Origin: Ignisphaera cupida
GTDB lineage: Archaea > Thermoproteota > Thermoprotei_A > Sulfolobales > Ignisphaeraceae
Direction: 5' to 3'
Length of the DNA stretch: 64,000 nt
Assembly: GCF_030186535.1 (NCBI RefSeq)
Contig: NZ_JASNVW010000006.1
Span: 1-64,000 of the forward strand
A model generated the notes under the pieces. The model saw nothing but the letters and a program-made list of their open reading frames with translations, ran no database searches and had not been told where the DNA came from. Positions 1-8,131 of this stretch are shown here, one piece after another (position 1 is the stretch's first letter; the number at the start of each line of letters is the position of its first letter). The translations under genes and the position numbers were made by a program.

Positions 1-113
1 TTGTAAGAACCAAATCTAGGAATATAGTATTAACATTGTGAAAACCAAACCTATATACTTATAACACAAAATGTTCGCTATGAGGATTATTGTTTTCAAA
101 GCTTCAAATAACG

Positions 114-120
114 TTTATTA
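114..120 (+). promoter_or_regulatory. Box A (TATA) promoter of SRP RNA
   Basis: An AT-rich TTTATTA element lies 23-29 bases before the first base of the SRP RNA helix, the normal distance for an archaeal TATA box. The 110 bases further upstream hold no recognisable gene. Confidence 0.5.
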
Positions 121-142
121 ACTTGTAAAGTAAATATTTTTT

Positions 143-456
143 GGTGCACGGGTAGGGCCTGGGGGGCTCGCCCTCCCCCGAATCCGAAATGGGCGTAATG
201 CGGGGGCCAGTAACCCATTATGTGGGTGTGTGGTGTGTGTATAAACCACCCACACTGCTATGAGCTCCGCCCCGTGGGGTCGATGGGGATGGGGCTACCT
301 CTGTAGGGAGGTAGCTACCATCCTTGCAGGGGGATGGTCAGGTCCGGAAGGAAGCAGCCTAACCCCTGACATCGACGTTCACGGGTCTACGGAGTGAGGT
401 TTGGTGTGGGTGGTTTGTACACACACCACACACCCACATAATGGGGGCCGTGCACC
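143..456 (+). ncRNA. ffs: Signal recognition particle RNA (7S/SRP RNA)
   Basis: GC-rich island of about 314 nt in AT-rich surroundings. The two ends are complementary (GGTGCACGG at the start, CCGTGCACC at the end), closing archaeal helix 1. The universally conserved SRP54-binding domain IV core, with GGTCAGGTCCGGAAGGAAGC, is at 336-355. Length and order of elements match archaeal SRP RNAs. The RNA scaffolds SRP19 and SRP54 for cotranslational membrane targeting. Ends are inferred from helix 1 pairing and may be off by a few bases. Confidence 0.96.
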
Positions 457-478
457 GCTTATTTTTGTGTGATGTTTA

Positions 479-1540
479 ATGAAGCTGGAGGTATTGGATT
501 ATAGAGATGGTGTTTTACGAGTCAGGATTGATGGTCTTGATGATTTATGGATTTTGAGTATGCTTGTGTCTAAGGGGGATGTTATTAAGGCTCGTACTAC
601 AAGAGATGTTAGTATTGGTGATGAGAAAAGAAGAATTCCCATGACTTTAGCTATTAGAGTTGAAAAAACAGAGTTTCAGCCTTTTACAAATAGGTTGAGG
701 ATTCATGGAATAGTTGTTGAGGGTCCTGATAGATTTGGTGTTAAGGGGTCTCATCACACAATATCTGTTGGTGTTGGTGATGAGATTGTTATTCAGAAGG
801 TTTCTTGGGATCCTAAACTAGTTGAGGAGATTTTGAAAATTGTTAGACCGTTGAATATTTTGCTTGTTGCTGTTGATTTTGATGAATACGCGATTGCCCT
901 TCTTCAGTTACAAGGTATGAAGATTATTGATTCTGAGAATGTGTCTCTACCTCTAAGTGATGAATCTTTTGAAGTTGCTGAGAAGGAGCTTGTTTCTGAG
1001 CTTACTAGGAAAATAGTTGATTCTGCTCATAGATATGGTGTGGAAGCTGTTGTTATAGCGTCTCCAGGTAGTTTAAAGAATAAGATTAGGGATGCTGTGG
1101 TTTTGCTTGACAGCAAAATAAGGATATTTCTGGATACTGTTGCCAATGGTGGTTATGCTGGTTTACAAGAGCTTCTCAATAGAGATGTGTTAAGCTCGAT
1201 AATAAGAGATACTGCTATAGCAAAGGCGTCTGAGGTTATCGATGAGTTTGACAGGCTTTTAGTGAAGGACATAAACATGGTTGCTTATGGCATGGACAGT
1301 GTCTCGCTTGCAGCTGAATTAGGAGCTGTGAAGAAGCTGGCCATAGTCGACGAGATGTTGAGCAGCTTTGATGAAACTAGATACAAGGTTGAGAAAATGT
1401 TGAGAGATGTTGTGAATAAGGGTGGAGACATGGTTATAGTTCCCAGCAACACACCTGTGGGTCAAAGAATAAAGATGCTAGGTGGAGTTATAGCAATTCT
1501 TAGATACCCATTAGAACTAGATTTTCTAGGTAATCAGTGA
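479..1540 (+). CDS. pelA: mRNA surveillance protein pelota (Dom34)
   Basis: 353 aa, full length for archaeal pelota. It recognises stalled ribosomes, binds the empty A site with an EF1A-like GTPase (aEF1A in archaea) and lets ABCE1 split the subunits. The N-terminal third has the Sm-like pelota domain (start MKLEVLDYRD, typical spacing of the RVEKTEF and IHGIVVEGP strands). The central part (about 130-250) is the eRF1 domain-2-like fold, and the C-terminal part (about 255-350) is the eRF1 domain-3-like fold. No GGQ motif is present, as expected for pelota rather than aRF1. The ATG is 22 bases after the SRP RNA end, so transcription through or processing from the SRP RNA is possible. Confidence 0.95.
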   Translation: MKLEVLDYRDGVLRVRIDGLDDLWILSMLVSKGDVIKARTTRDVSIGDEKRRIPMTLAIRVEKTEFQPFTNRLRIHGIVVEGPDRFGVKGSHHTISVGVGDEIVIQKVSWDPKLVEEILKIVRPLNILLVAVDFDEYAIALLQLQGMKIIDSENVSLPLSDESFEVAEKELVSELTRKIVDSAHRYGVEAVVIASPGSLKNKIRDAVVLLDSKIRIFLDTVANGGYAGLQELLNRDVLSSIIRDTAIAKASEVIDEFDRLLVKDINMVAYGMDSVSLAAELGAVKKLAIVDEMLSSFDETRYKVEKMLRDVVNKGGDMVIVPSNTPVGQRIKMLGGVIAILRYPLELDFLGNQ

Positions 1541-2896
1541 ATAATTCCATTACAAAATTGCTTCAACAATTAATGAATTTCAATATTTTAAACAAAATCC
1601 TTATCTTAAAACACTCAAGATTTGAAGCATTGTATAAAAACAAAATTCTCAACTTCCACGAAGATTCATATACAATTCATAGCATTATTTTTTGCATCAG
1701 CTTCGTAAAGCATTTCCAACGGTATACAAATTCTCCGCAGCTACTCTCATGCACCTTATCATTGAAAAGTCTTAACCAAGGCAATTCATGATTCAAAACG
1801 TATCTATAAAAACATATGCTCTAAATAATGATCTTTAGGTATACAATCAACTAGAAACAACTATTAAATTGATACATTAATACATTAACAAGTACATCAA
1901 CACTGCGATACCCTATGTTGCTAGATTTGTAAGTGTAGCTCAGGGAGAAGATGTATTTAGGTTCTGAAGCATTATATCTATGTATAGAATGACTTGTTTT
2001 TCAACACATGTTACTGGGTTTCATTAAGTTCTTAGACTTGTTAAGAGTTTTTGAACTGATGTTGCTGGCTTATGTGGTTTTAACAGGGGGTCGTAAGCTA
2101 TATGCTATTTAATGGTGTAGTTAAGTGGTGCTTAACTTTCGTGCAGTAAAATTAAGCAGTTTTATGAGTGCTCAAGAAGTCTGATGAAACTCCATAGGGT
2201 TTGTTTTACCCAATTGAGTCTATATATGCTTGTTTCCCCCTTCTATATGGATAGAACGTGTCTATAAGGATAATTCAATTCCTTTTAAGCAATAGCTGTA
2301 GAAGCACTTGTTGCAGTTCTTAATTTTGTTGTGCTAGATAATGTGGGATTTGGCTCAAGTGGCTAAAGTTCCAAATTTAATCATTTTATAAGCTGTGCTA
2401 TTTATGCTGTTAAAAAGCATGTTGTTTATACTGCAATGCATTAGTTGATTGACTTACTTGTGTACTGGCTTATCAATTGTTTAAGAGATTTATAGCGTGA
2501 AGTGCTTTGCAAATTTCCTATGAAGTCTCAAAATACTTTATCTGCAAGTATATTTGTTTTTCAATTGTATTCGGTATTCTAATCACTTGTGCCATTTAAT
2601 AAAAGCTCTGAATCTTTTGCTACAAGCTCTAAGGCTACTTGCTATTTTGTTGCAATTGAATGTGTTTTTGTTTAATTAATTGAATGGTTGTGTAAAATCC
2701 AACTACTTGTTGAGTCAGTAGTGCATCAATTAGTATACTGATAATGCATCTTCAAAGTGTTTTTAGCGTTACCTCAATTCATTTTCGTTAAAGAGAATTT
2801 CCTAGCTAATCTCATATATTTTCAACAGAACTTGATATGAGTTCTCCAGGTTTTCAAAGCTTTAATATCCTCATAAATGTGTAACTTCTTGAGTTT
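1541..2896. other. 1.36-kb gene-poor region
   Basis: No convincing coding sequence on either strand. The longest frame (1537-1791, 84 codons) overlaps the pelota stop and has no protein-like composition or ribosome site. The + strand is T-rich from about 1900 to 2800. I see no tRNA, C/D box pair, CRISPR repeat or long inverted repeat. It may be decayed coding sequence or a spacer with an unseen function. This is by far the longest empty stretch in an otherwise tightly packed window. Confidence 0.6.
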
Positions 2897-2914
2897 GTGA
2901 GGATGTGTGTTGAT

Positions 2915-3601
2915 ATGAGTAGGGAAAAGCTTTTGTTGAAAATCTCTGGAAAGATTGTCAATCCTGATAATCCAGAGATTATTGCTAGATATGCTGATAC
3001 TATTAAGAAACTTGTTGATGAGGGAAAAAGAATTGCTGTTGTTGTTGGTGGGGGTCGGTATTCTAGAGCTTATATAAAATGTGCAAAGGCTTTGGGTTTG
3101 AATAATGCGCAAGCTGATATGATAGGCATTGAGATTGCGCGTGTCAATGCGCTTTTGCTTGCTTATGCTCTTGGGGATTATGCCTATACTCCTATACCCA
3201 GAAGTGTAGAGGATGTGCAGAGAGCTTGGAGCAGTAACAAAGTGGTTGTTGTTGGTGGTCTTCAACCCGGTCAGTCAACAGCGGCAGTAGCAGCTGTTGT
3301 TGCTGAAACTCTTGGAATTGGTAAAATGCTTTATGCTACTGATGTTGATGGTGTTTATGATAAGGATCCGAAGAGGTTTTCCAATGCTAAGAAACTTAGT
3401 GTTGTTTCAATAGATGAGCTTGTAAATTTTATGAGCCAGAGATACGAGGCTGGTGGCTATGAGCTTTTGGATCCCATAGCTATTCAAATAATTAGGAGAA
3501 GCTGTATAGAGGTTATAGTTTTCAACGGATTTGAGACTAGCAATGTTGAAAAAGTGTTGAGGGGGGAAAGCATAGGCACAAAAATAGTTCCATGTAAGTA
3601 A
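2915..3601 (+). CDS. pyrH: Uridylate (UMP) kinase
   Basis: Amino-acid-kinase-fold enzyme that phosphorylates UMP to UDP with ATP. From the ATG at 2915 the protein is 228 aa. Visible family motifs are KISGK near the N-terminus, VVGGGRYSRAY (UMP/phosphate loop), GGLQPGQSTAAVAA, TDVDGVYDKDPK and YELLDPIAIQII, all typical of archaeal PyrH. The frame is open upstream to a GTG at 2897 and an ATG at 2903, but 2915 places KISGK where Sulfolobus UMP kinases have it. A C/D sRNA and then a THUMP methyltransferase gene follow on the same strand. Confidence 0.93.
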   Translation: MSREKLLLKISGKIVNPDNPEIIARYADTIKKLVDEGKRIAVVVGGGRYSRAYIKCAKALGLNNAQADMIGIEIARVNALLLAYALGDYAYTPIPRSVEDVQRAWSSNKVVVVGGLQPGQSTAAVAAVVAETLGIGKMLYATDVDGVYDKDPKRFSNAKKLSVVSIDELVNFMSQRYEAGGYELLDPIAIQIIRRSCIEVIVFNGFETSNVEKVLRGESIGTKIVPCK

Positions 3602-3643
3602 ATTCGTAGTATACTTATTAGCCTTGTTAACCAAAAACAGTTT

Positions 3644-3699
3644 GGATGATGTTAATCCCGACCGCTTCCGATTGATGAGGTTGCGGTGGCTATCTGACA
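3644..3699 (+). ncRNA. C/D box sRNA (2'-O-methylation guide)
   Basis: Box C ATGATGT (3646-3652), D' CCGA (3668-3671), C' TGATGA (3673-3678) and D CTGA (3694-3697), with two 15-nt guide segments. The D' box is a variant of CUGA. It occupies the gap between pyrH and the next gene and ends just before that gene's ribosome site. Known role of the family: L7Ae, Nop5 and fibrillarin bind the boxes and methylate RNA paired to the guide. I could not assign the targets. Confidence 0.68.
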
Positions 3700-3717
3700 A
3701 ATGTGTTGGTGAGTTTT

Positions 3718-4872
3718 TTGAAACTGCTTGTAACATCTGATACTGGTTTTGAAAATGTTTTAGCTGAGGAGCTAAGGGAATTAGCTAATGCTTCCATAGC
3801 TCATATGTCAAGTGGTAGAGTGTTTTTGGATGTTGATGAATATGGTCTTGTAAATGTTTTTCGTTCTCGTATTGCTAATAACATTTACTATGTGATTCTT
3901 GTCAGAGAAGATGTTTATACACTAGATGATATATACAGAGTTGTTAAGGATGTAGACTTCACATCTTTTATAGAGCCTAGCCAATCATTTGCTGTTAGAT
4001 CTGAGAGAATAGGTGAACACAGTTTTACTAGTATTGATATTGGAAGAGTTGCTGGACAGGCTGTTATAGATAGTTATATGCAAGCCAAATTCACTAGACT
4101 CAAGGTAAATTTGGATGAACCTGATGTTGAGATTTATGTTGAGTTGAACAAAACAAGGCTTGTGGTAGCAGTTTCACTCACAAGAGAATCGCTTCACATG
4201 AGAAGATATAGGGTATTTAACCATCCAGCAGCATTGAAAAGCACAATAGCATCTGCAATGCTTAGAATAGCTGGTTGGAAACCTGGAAATGGTTTGTATG
4301 ATCCAATGTGTGGTGGAGGCACAATAGTTATTGAAGCAGCTTTATGGACAAAGGGAGTAGAAATTCCGTGTATAGCAAAAAGAAGCTTAGATCTTGGAAT
4401 GATAGGTAAGCTAGCTCCACAAGCTATTAGTAAGTTGGAGAAGCTTTGTAGCAGAATTCCTGTTGAGTGGGAGAGGGTACATATAGGTGTTGACATAAAT
4501 CCTAGATTTGTTGAAGGTGCTGTAATAAATGCTAAGAATGCTGGTGTAGATGATTCAACGCTGTTCATAGTTGGGGATTTAGTGGATGTCACACCGAAGA
4601 TTAAGAGCATGGAGCATGAATTTGGAAAAGAAATAGATGTAGCTGTCTTTAATCCGCCATATGGCTATAGAATGAAGCCTGGGGGTGTAGCCAAGCTCTA
4701 TAGAAGAACCCTTGAAGTTCTCAAGGAAAGCGGCTTCAAAGAGATTGTTTTTATAACATCAGCAATTAGGGTAACTGAAAATGTTTTAGCTGAGATTAAA
4801 AATATTAGTGTTGAAAGGCTTAAGGTAATACATGGCACATTACCATCAATTGTTTACAAAGTTAAATTTTAA
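3718..4872 (+). CDS. trm14: THUMP-domain tRNA guanine-N2 methyltransferase (Trm14-like)
   Basis: 384 aa from a TTG at 3718, preceded by GGTGAG at 3708-3713; this start gives MKLLVTSDTGFE, the usual N-terminus. A THUMP RNA-binding domain spans about residues 1-165. A class I SAM-dependent methyltransferase follows, with motif I DPMCGGGTIVIEAA and catalytic NPPYGYR. The family makes m2G at position 6 of tRNA (Trm14/TrmN); other members (Trm-G10) act at G10, so the exact position is inferred. A GTG at 3703 in the same frame is a possible alternative start. The gene converges on the inositol-phosphate synthase gene. Confidence 0.85.
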   Translation: MKLLVTSDTGFENVLAEELRELANASIAHMSSGRVFLDVDEYGLVNVFRSRIANNIYYVILVREDVYTLDDIYRVVKDVDFTSFIEPSQSFAVRSERIGEHSFTSIDIGRVAGQAVIDSYMQAKFTRLKVNLDEPDVEIYVELNKTRLVVAVSLTRESLHMRRYRVFNHPAALKSTIASAMLRIAGWKPGNGLYDPMCGGGTIVIEAALWTKGVEIPCIAKRSLDLGMIGKLAPQAISKLEKLCSRIPVEWERVHIGVDINPRFVEGAVINAKNAGVDDSTLFIVGDLVDVTPKIKSMEHEFGKEIDVAVFNPPYGYRMKPGGVAKLYRRTLEVLKESGFKEIVFITSAIRVTENVLAEIKNISVERLKVIHGTLPSIVYKVKF

Positions 4873-4883
4873 TGAAAATCTTC

Positions 4884-4950
4884 TTTATCAGATCGTCGCG
4901 GGGTCTTCATTTAATCAAGTAAAACTGTTTGGAGCGGCATCATCATCTTT
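4884..4950 (-). ncRNA. C/D box sRNA (minus strand)
   Basis: Read on the minus strand: box C ATGATGA (4940-4946), C' ATGAAGA (4904-4910), a 12-nt guide, then D CTGA (4888-4891). The D' box is degenerate (CAGT at 4924-4927 after a 12-nt segment). It lies in the 120-bp gap between two convergent genes. The D guide is the better defined of the two; its target is not assigned. Confidence 0.62.
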
Positions 4951-4993
4951 TTATATGCTGCTAAGAGTATAGGGCTTTGACAGGGTAATAAGC

Positions 4994-6121
4994 CTATTGT
5001 TTTTGCTTTATATAGTTCCACAAGTATAATCTCTTTGGCTCTATCTCAATTCCAAGCTCATCAAGCTTCAAGTAGAGGTTTAGCAATGCCTCTTCATCGC
5101 TTTTTGCTTGCTTTGGTGGGTACTTGAAGTAGAATGCTGATGCCCATTCAGGACTTCCTCTAACACTTTTGTCTTTCAATGCTTTGGCGAGCCTAATAAC
5201 ATCTACAAGTACTGCAGATGCCATTGCCTTGTCATCAACCACTAGCTTAAGATCTATCGTTACTGGAATACCCATAAACCCAAGAACCTTCATGTATATG
5301 TAGGAAACCTTGGTGTTGCCAAGAAATGGTATGTAGCCACTTGGACCTGCGAATAGGTTGCCAACAATTTTTTCTGGATCTGGCTGTGTAGATGCAACAG
5401 CCATTGTCTTGCTTATTTTCTTGCTGTGCAACCTGCTGTGATCAAGCATGTTCTTAAAGTCGCTGTTACCACCAACGTTTAGCTGGTAGGACTCAACTAT
5501 TTCCCCACCTCTCATAGCAGCTAAGCTTGCAAGTGTTCTATGGACTATTGTTGAGCCTAGCTGACCCTTTATATCATCGCCTAGAATAAGGGTATTGTTT
5601 TCTTCAAACATTTTGCTGTAAACAGTGTCGCTTGCTATGAACTCTGGTATACAGTTAATGAATGCTGTACCAGCTCTTGCAGCTGCTTCTGCATAGAATC
5701 TAGAAGCTTTTGCACTACCAACAGGTAGCAGGTTTACAAGCACATCAACATTTAGTTCTTCAAGCTCTTTCACAATTTCTTGAAGTGTTGGCTCTGGGTA
5801 GCTAGCAGGCTCAAAATCTTCTTGCATATGATTAGCTACACCATCTAATACCTTGCCCATTCTAACAACAACACCTGTTCTTGGGATATTGATATACCTT
5901 GGGACTTGATTTGGCTTGGCAAATATAGCTTCTGAAAGATCTTTACCAACTTTATTTCTTGAAACATCAACTGCGTAAACAAATCTTATATCATCAACTC
6001 TATAACCTCCAATAACATGATGTATTAAACCATCTGTTTTCTCATATCTTTTATAATATTCAACTGCTTGAACAAGCATAGCCGCAATATTGCCAACACC
6101 AACAATTCCAACTCTAACCAT
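4994..6121 (-). CDS. ino1: Myo-inositol-1-phosphate synthase
   Basis: NAD-dependent cyclisation of glucose 6-phosphate to inositol 1-phosphate, the first step toward archaeal inositol phospholipids and, in some thermophiles, di-myo-inositol phosphate. From the ATG at 6121, preceded by GGAGTGAG, the protein is 375 aa. The Rossmann start GIVGVGNIAAMLVQ, the DDIKGQLGSTIVHR segment and the NVGGNSDFKNM segment are characteristic of the family. A longer frame reaches 6217, but the ribosome site and Rossmann start favour 6121. It is divergent from a PadR gene, with a palindrome close to its start that suggests repression. Confidence 0.93.
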   Translation of the reverse strand: MVRVGIVGVGNIAAMLVQAVEYYKRYEKTDGLIHHVIGGYRVDDIRFVYAVDVSRNKVGKDLSEAIFAKPNQVPRYINIPRTGVVVRMGKVLDGVANHMQEDFEPASYPEPTLQEIVKELEELNVDVLVNLLPVGSAKASRFYAEAAARAGTAFINCIPEFIASDTVYSKMFEENNTLILGDDIKGQLGSTIVHRTLASLAAMRGGEIVESYQLNVGGNSDFKNMLDHSRLHSKKISKTMAVASTQPDPEKIVGNLFAGPSGYIPFLGNTKVSYIYMKVLGFMGIPVTIDLKLVVDDKAMASAVLVDVIRLAKALKDKSVRGSPEWASAFYFKYPPKQAKSDEEALLNLYLKLDELGIEIEPKRLYLWNYIKQKQ

Positions 6122-6135
6122 ATTTCTCACTCCAA

Positions 6136-6153
6136 ATATTTCTGGCGAAATAT
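6136..6153. promoter_or_regulatory. Palindromic operator between ino1 and padR
   Basis: Perfect inverted repeat ATATTTC-TGGC-GAAATAT, 7-bp arms and 4-bp spacer, 15 bases upstream of the ino1 ATG. A TATA-like ATATATAAG segment at about 6165 would place the ino1 transcription start near this palindrome, so a bound regulator would block initiation. The adjacent divergent PadR-type gene makes it the likely binder; this is inference. Confidence 0.5.
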
Positions 6154-6215
6154 ATACACAGAGATATATAAGTCTTTTTGAGCATAGCAAATAAAATGAG
6201 AAGGGTTTTAGAATC

Positions 6216-6533
6216 ATGTCATCAAAAGCTTTGAATAGATTGAAAAGAAAGCTAACAGTGGAAACTCTTTGGATATATGTAGCAAAAACCTTGCTTAATA
6301 AAGAGCCTTTGAGAGGCTACGATATTGTGAAGGCTTTGAGAAACGACATGGGCATAAAAGCATCGACAATAACCGTGTACAGTGTCATCTATAGAATGGT
6401 TAGAGAAGGGCTTTTAGAAACAATTAAAAGTGATGGTGAATCGCTATACAGATTATCTCAAAAGGGTAGAGAAGAGTTTGAGAAGGCTCTAGAGTTTCTA
6501 GAGAACATTTTAAACATTTTGAAAAGTCCTTGA
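6216..6533 (+). CDS. PadR-family winged-helix transcriptional regulator
   Basis: 105 aa. The N-terminal winged helix fits PadR: LRGYDIVKALRNDMG, then STITVYSVIYRMVREGLLE (recognition helix region), then YRLSQKGREEFEKAL. A short C-terminal helix follows for dimerisation. It starts with ATG at 6216 behind GAAGGG. It is divergently transcribed from inositol-phosphate synthase across about 95 bp with overlapping TATA-like elements and a palindrome, so control of ino1 and of itself is plausible. Effector unknown. Confidence 0.85.
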   Translation: MSSKALNRLKRKLTVETLWIYVAKTLLNKEPLRGYDIVKALRNDMGIKASTITVYSVIYRMVREGLLETIKSDGESLYRLSQKGREEFEKALEFLENILNILKSP

Positions 6534-6546
6534 TTAGATGCAGAAG

Positions 6547-7011
6547 CTACAACATTTTTCTTAGTCTCGACATAAGCCCTGAGGTTTTTATAGGAACAAC
6601 TATGCAGCCTTCAAATAATATGTGCTGAATTGATAATGTGATTAAAACTCTCTTTAAGCATCTATAATCCCCTACAACCCTTATTATAGCCCTACTGGAA
6701 TCTGTTGAAATAGATGCTACTGTTATGCCACAATCAATTTTATCTAGCTCTCCAAGAAGTTTTGTAAACATATTTTCAAGGCTTTTTACAAAACTTTTCA
6801 AATCTGTTTTGTCTTTGCATATGAACTTAACGAGGATATACCTCTTCACTTTTCTACTTTTTTTCCTAACAAGCATAGCTATGGATAGCTCGTCTAAAAG
6901 CATTGAAATATATTTCCACATTCTATGTGTATATGCAAACACTATTACCAGCGATGCCAGCGCTATGGCTATGGCAACAATGCTTATAAAATCCAAAGTA
7001 CTAATCACCAT
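6547..7011 (-). CDS. rnp2: RNase P protein component 2 (Pop5), with N-terminal membrane segment
   Basis: 154 aa. The C-terminal part (about residues 55-154) looks like archaeal Pop5: RYILVKFICKD at the start of the fold and a terminal TSGLMSRLRKML like the family's SGT-xxLRR ending. Pop5 pairs with Rpp30 to activate the catalytic domain of RNase P RNA in tRNA 5' processing. Residues about 8-28 form an uninterrupted hydrophobic stretch predicted to span the membrane, followed by basic residues. The ATG overlaps the Rpp30 stop by 11 bases (ATGGTGATTAG), which argues that this start and the hydrophobic segment are real. Confidence 0.82.
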   Translation of the reverse strand: MVISTLDFISIVAIAIALASLVIVFAYTHRMWKYISMLLDELSIAMLVRKKSRKVKRYILVKFICKDKTDLKSFVKSLENMFTKLLGELDKIDCGITVASISTDSSRAIIRVVGDYRCLKRVLITLSIQHILFEGCIVVPIKTSGLMSRLRKML

Positions 7012-7642
7012 GAAGCATTTTCAATAACTCAACAGGATATACCTCTAAAATCATGCGCCTTTCTCTTTTGCTGAAACCAAGAGAAAAAAACACTATATCA
7101 ATGTGGCTTGTGAAAAGTGTTTTGGGGTAATAGTCAACAGCACCTGAAGCAACGATGCCAATATCATATTTGAGGGCATGCTCAATAACATCTCCAAGAC
7201 CTCTAAACACCTTCTCCACATAGACATAACCTTTTTTACTATCGGTAAGGAATTTGATGAATTGTCCCAAGGCAATTTCCAAAAACTTTCGTTCATGTGA
7301 TTGCCTCATAAAGTTAACCTGTGCCTCATCTACATATCTCAGTGTGTTGGGAGATACTAGAACAACAACGGGTTTGCGAAGCTTTGCTAGTATTCTAGCT
7401 GATTGTGTATCGAGAGGAATGTAAGATGTTAGGGTCTTTCTCTTAGTGCTAGACTCATGTGGAATAGATTTTCTCTCCACAGATTTTAAATTCCTTGGCA
7501 CAAAAACAACATTCTCATTTACAGAAGCTATAACATCCATGCATTTGTCGAGAAAACTGCTTTCCAGTCCAATTAAGCCTGCATCGCTATCAGAATAAAC
7601 ATAGTTTTTAACATCATTGCAAGAACTAAACAATACAAACAT
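7001..7642 (-). CDS. rnp3: RNase P protein component 3 (Rpp30)
   Basis: TIM-barrel-like RNase P/MRP p30 subunit, 213 aa from the ATG at 7642, the usual archaeal length. The C-terminal VASGAVDYYPKTLFTSH and ILEVYPVELLKML segments are typical of the family. A longer frame starts at 7699 inside the preceding gene, but 7642 lies 7 bases after that gene's stop with an AAGG upstream. It is flanked by COG1325 and Pop5, the conserved archaeal order, and is probably cotranscribed with both. Confidence 0.88.
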   Translation of the reverse strand: MFVLFSSCNDVKNYVYSDSDAGLIGLESSFLDKCMDVIASVNENVVFVPRNLKSVERKSIPHESSTKRKTLTSYIPLDTQSARILAKLRKPVVVLVSPNTLRYVDEAQVNFMRQSHERKFLEIALGQFIKFLTDSKKGYVYVEKVFRGLGDVIEHALKYDIGIVASGAVDYYPKTLFTSHIDIVFFSLGFSKRERRMILEVYPVELLKMLHGD

Positions 7643-7649
7643 GTTTGCC

Positions 7650-8123
7650 TTACTTCTTGAACCCAAAGAATATCTCCTCAAGAACTCTTCTAATACCATC
7701 TACAGATCTAAGCATGGAGAATGACAACACAATTCTTATTACATCATCACCTTCAGAAACAAATGGCTTTCCCAAATAAGCACTTTGCTTATCAACTCTA
7801 ATAAACACCTTGTTGGTTTTAGCATCATATCTAATCTCAAGAGAATTTATCACATATCTCTTGTCATTTTCGCTAAGAAGTTTTGCAACATGGTCTAAAA
7901 CCTTTAAAGCTTCCTCATCTTTGAATCTGGCCTCGAATCTTGTTATAACATTTCCGTAGAAACCTTTCATAGACTCTACAACTAGTTGTGTTGAAGAGGC
8001 TATTTCCTGTGGAACAAGATTTAGCAAAGCTTGCTTAACCTTTTCACAATCCTCAGTAGCGTGGCATGTTGTAGACATTGCTACTTCTGATAAAGTGGTT
8101 TTTCTTTTATCGGTTTCCTGCAT
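7650..8123 (-). CDS. COG1325-type RNA-binding protein
   Basis: 157 aa from the ATG at 8123 (an alternative GTG at 8132 overlaps the GTPase stop). Belongs by sequence pattern and context to the small archaeal RNA-binding family often called exosome-associated (DUF54/COG1325): an ENDKRYVINSLEIRYD-type strand, FIRVDKQSAYLGK and a basic C-terminus. In many archaea this gene sits directly before Rpp30, as here. Molecular role not firmly known; contact with RNA-processing machinery is inferred from the neighbourhood. Confidence 0.75.
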   Translation of the reverse strand: MQETDKRKTTLSEVAMSTTCHATEDCEKVKQALLNLVPQEIASSTQLVVESMKGFYGNVITRFEARFKDEEALKVLDHVAKLLSENDKRYVINSLEIRYDAKTNKVFIRVDKQSAYLGKPFVSEGDDVIRIVLSFSMLRSVDGIRRVLEEIFFGFKK

Positions 8124-8131
8124 ACTTCTCA

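Noticed and set aside
1537-1791. 84-codon + strand frame after pelota
   Set aside because: Overlaps the pelota stop, lacks a ribosome site and has low-complexity composition; no sign of a real protein.
1928-1965. tRNA-like start (GTAGCTCAGGGAGAAG)
   Set aside because: No acceptor, anticodon or T arm can be drawn around it.
2822-3265. 147-codon minus-strand frame
   Set aside because: Antisense to the well-supported UMP kinase gene; composition is that of a complementary-strand shadow.
4888-4903. Match of the D guide of the 4884 sRNA to the T-arm region of tRNA-Met/Thr (GTCGCGGG)
   Set aside because: Only eight bases pair and they start three bases away from the D box; too short and badly placed for a guided site.
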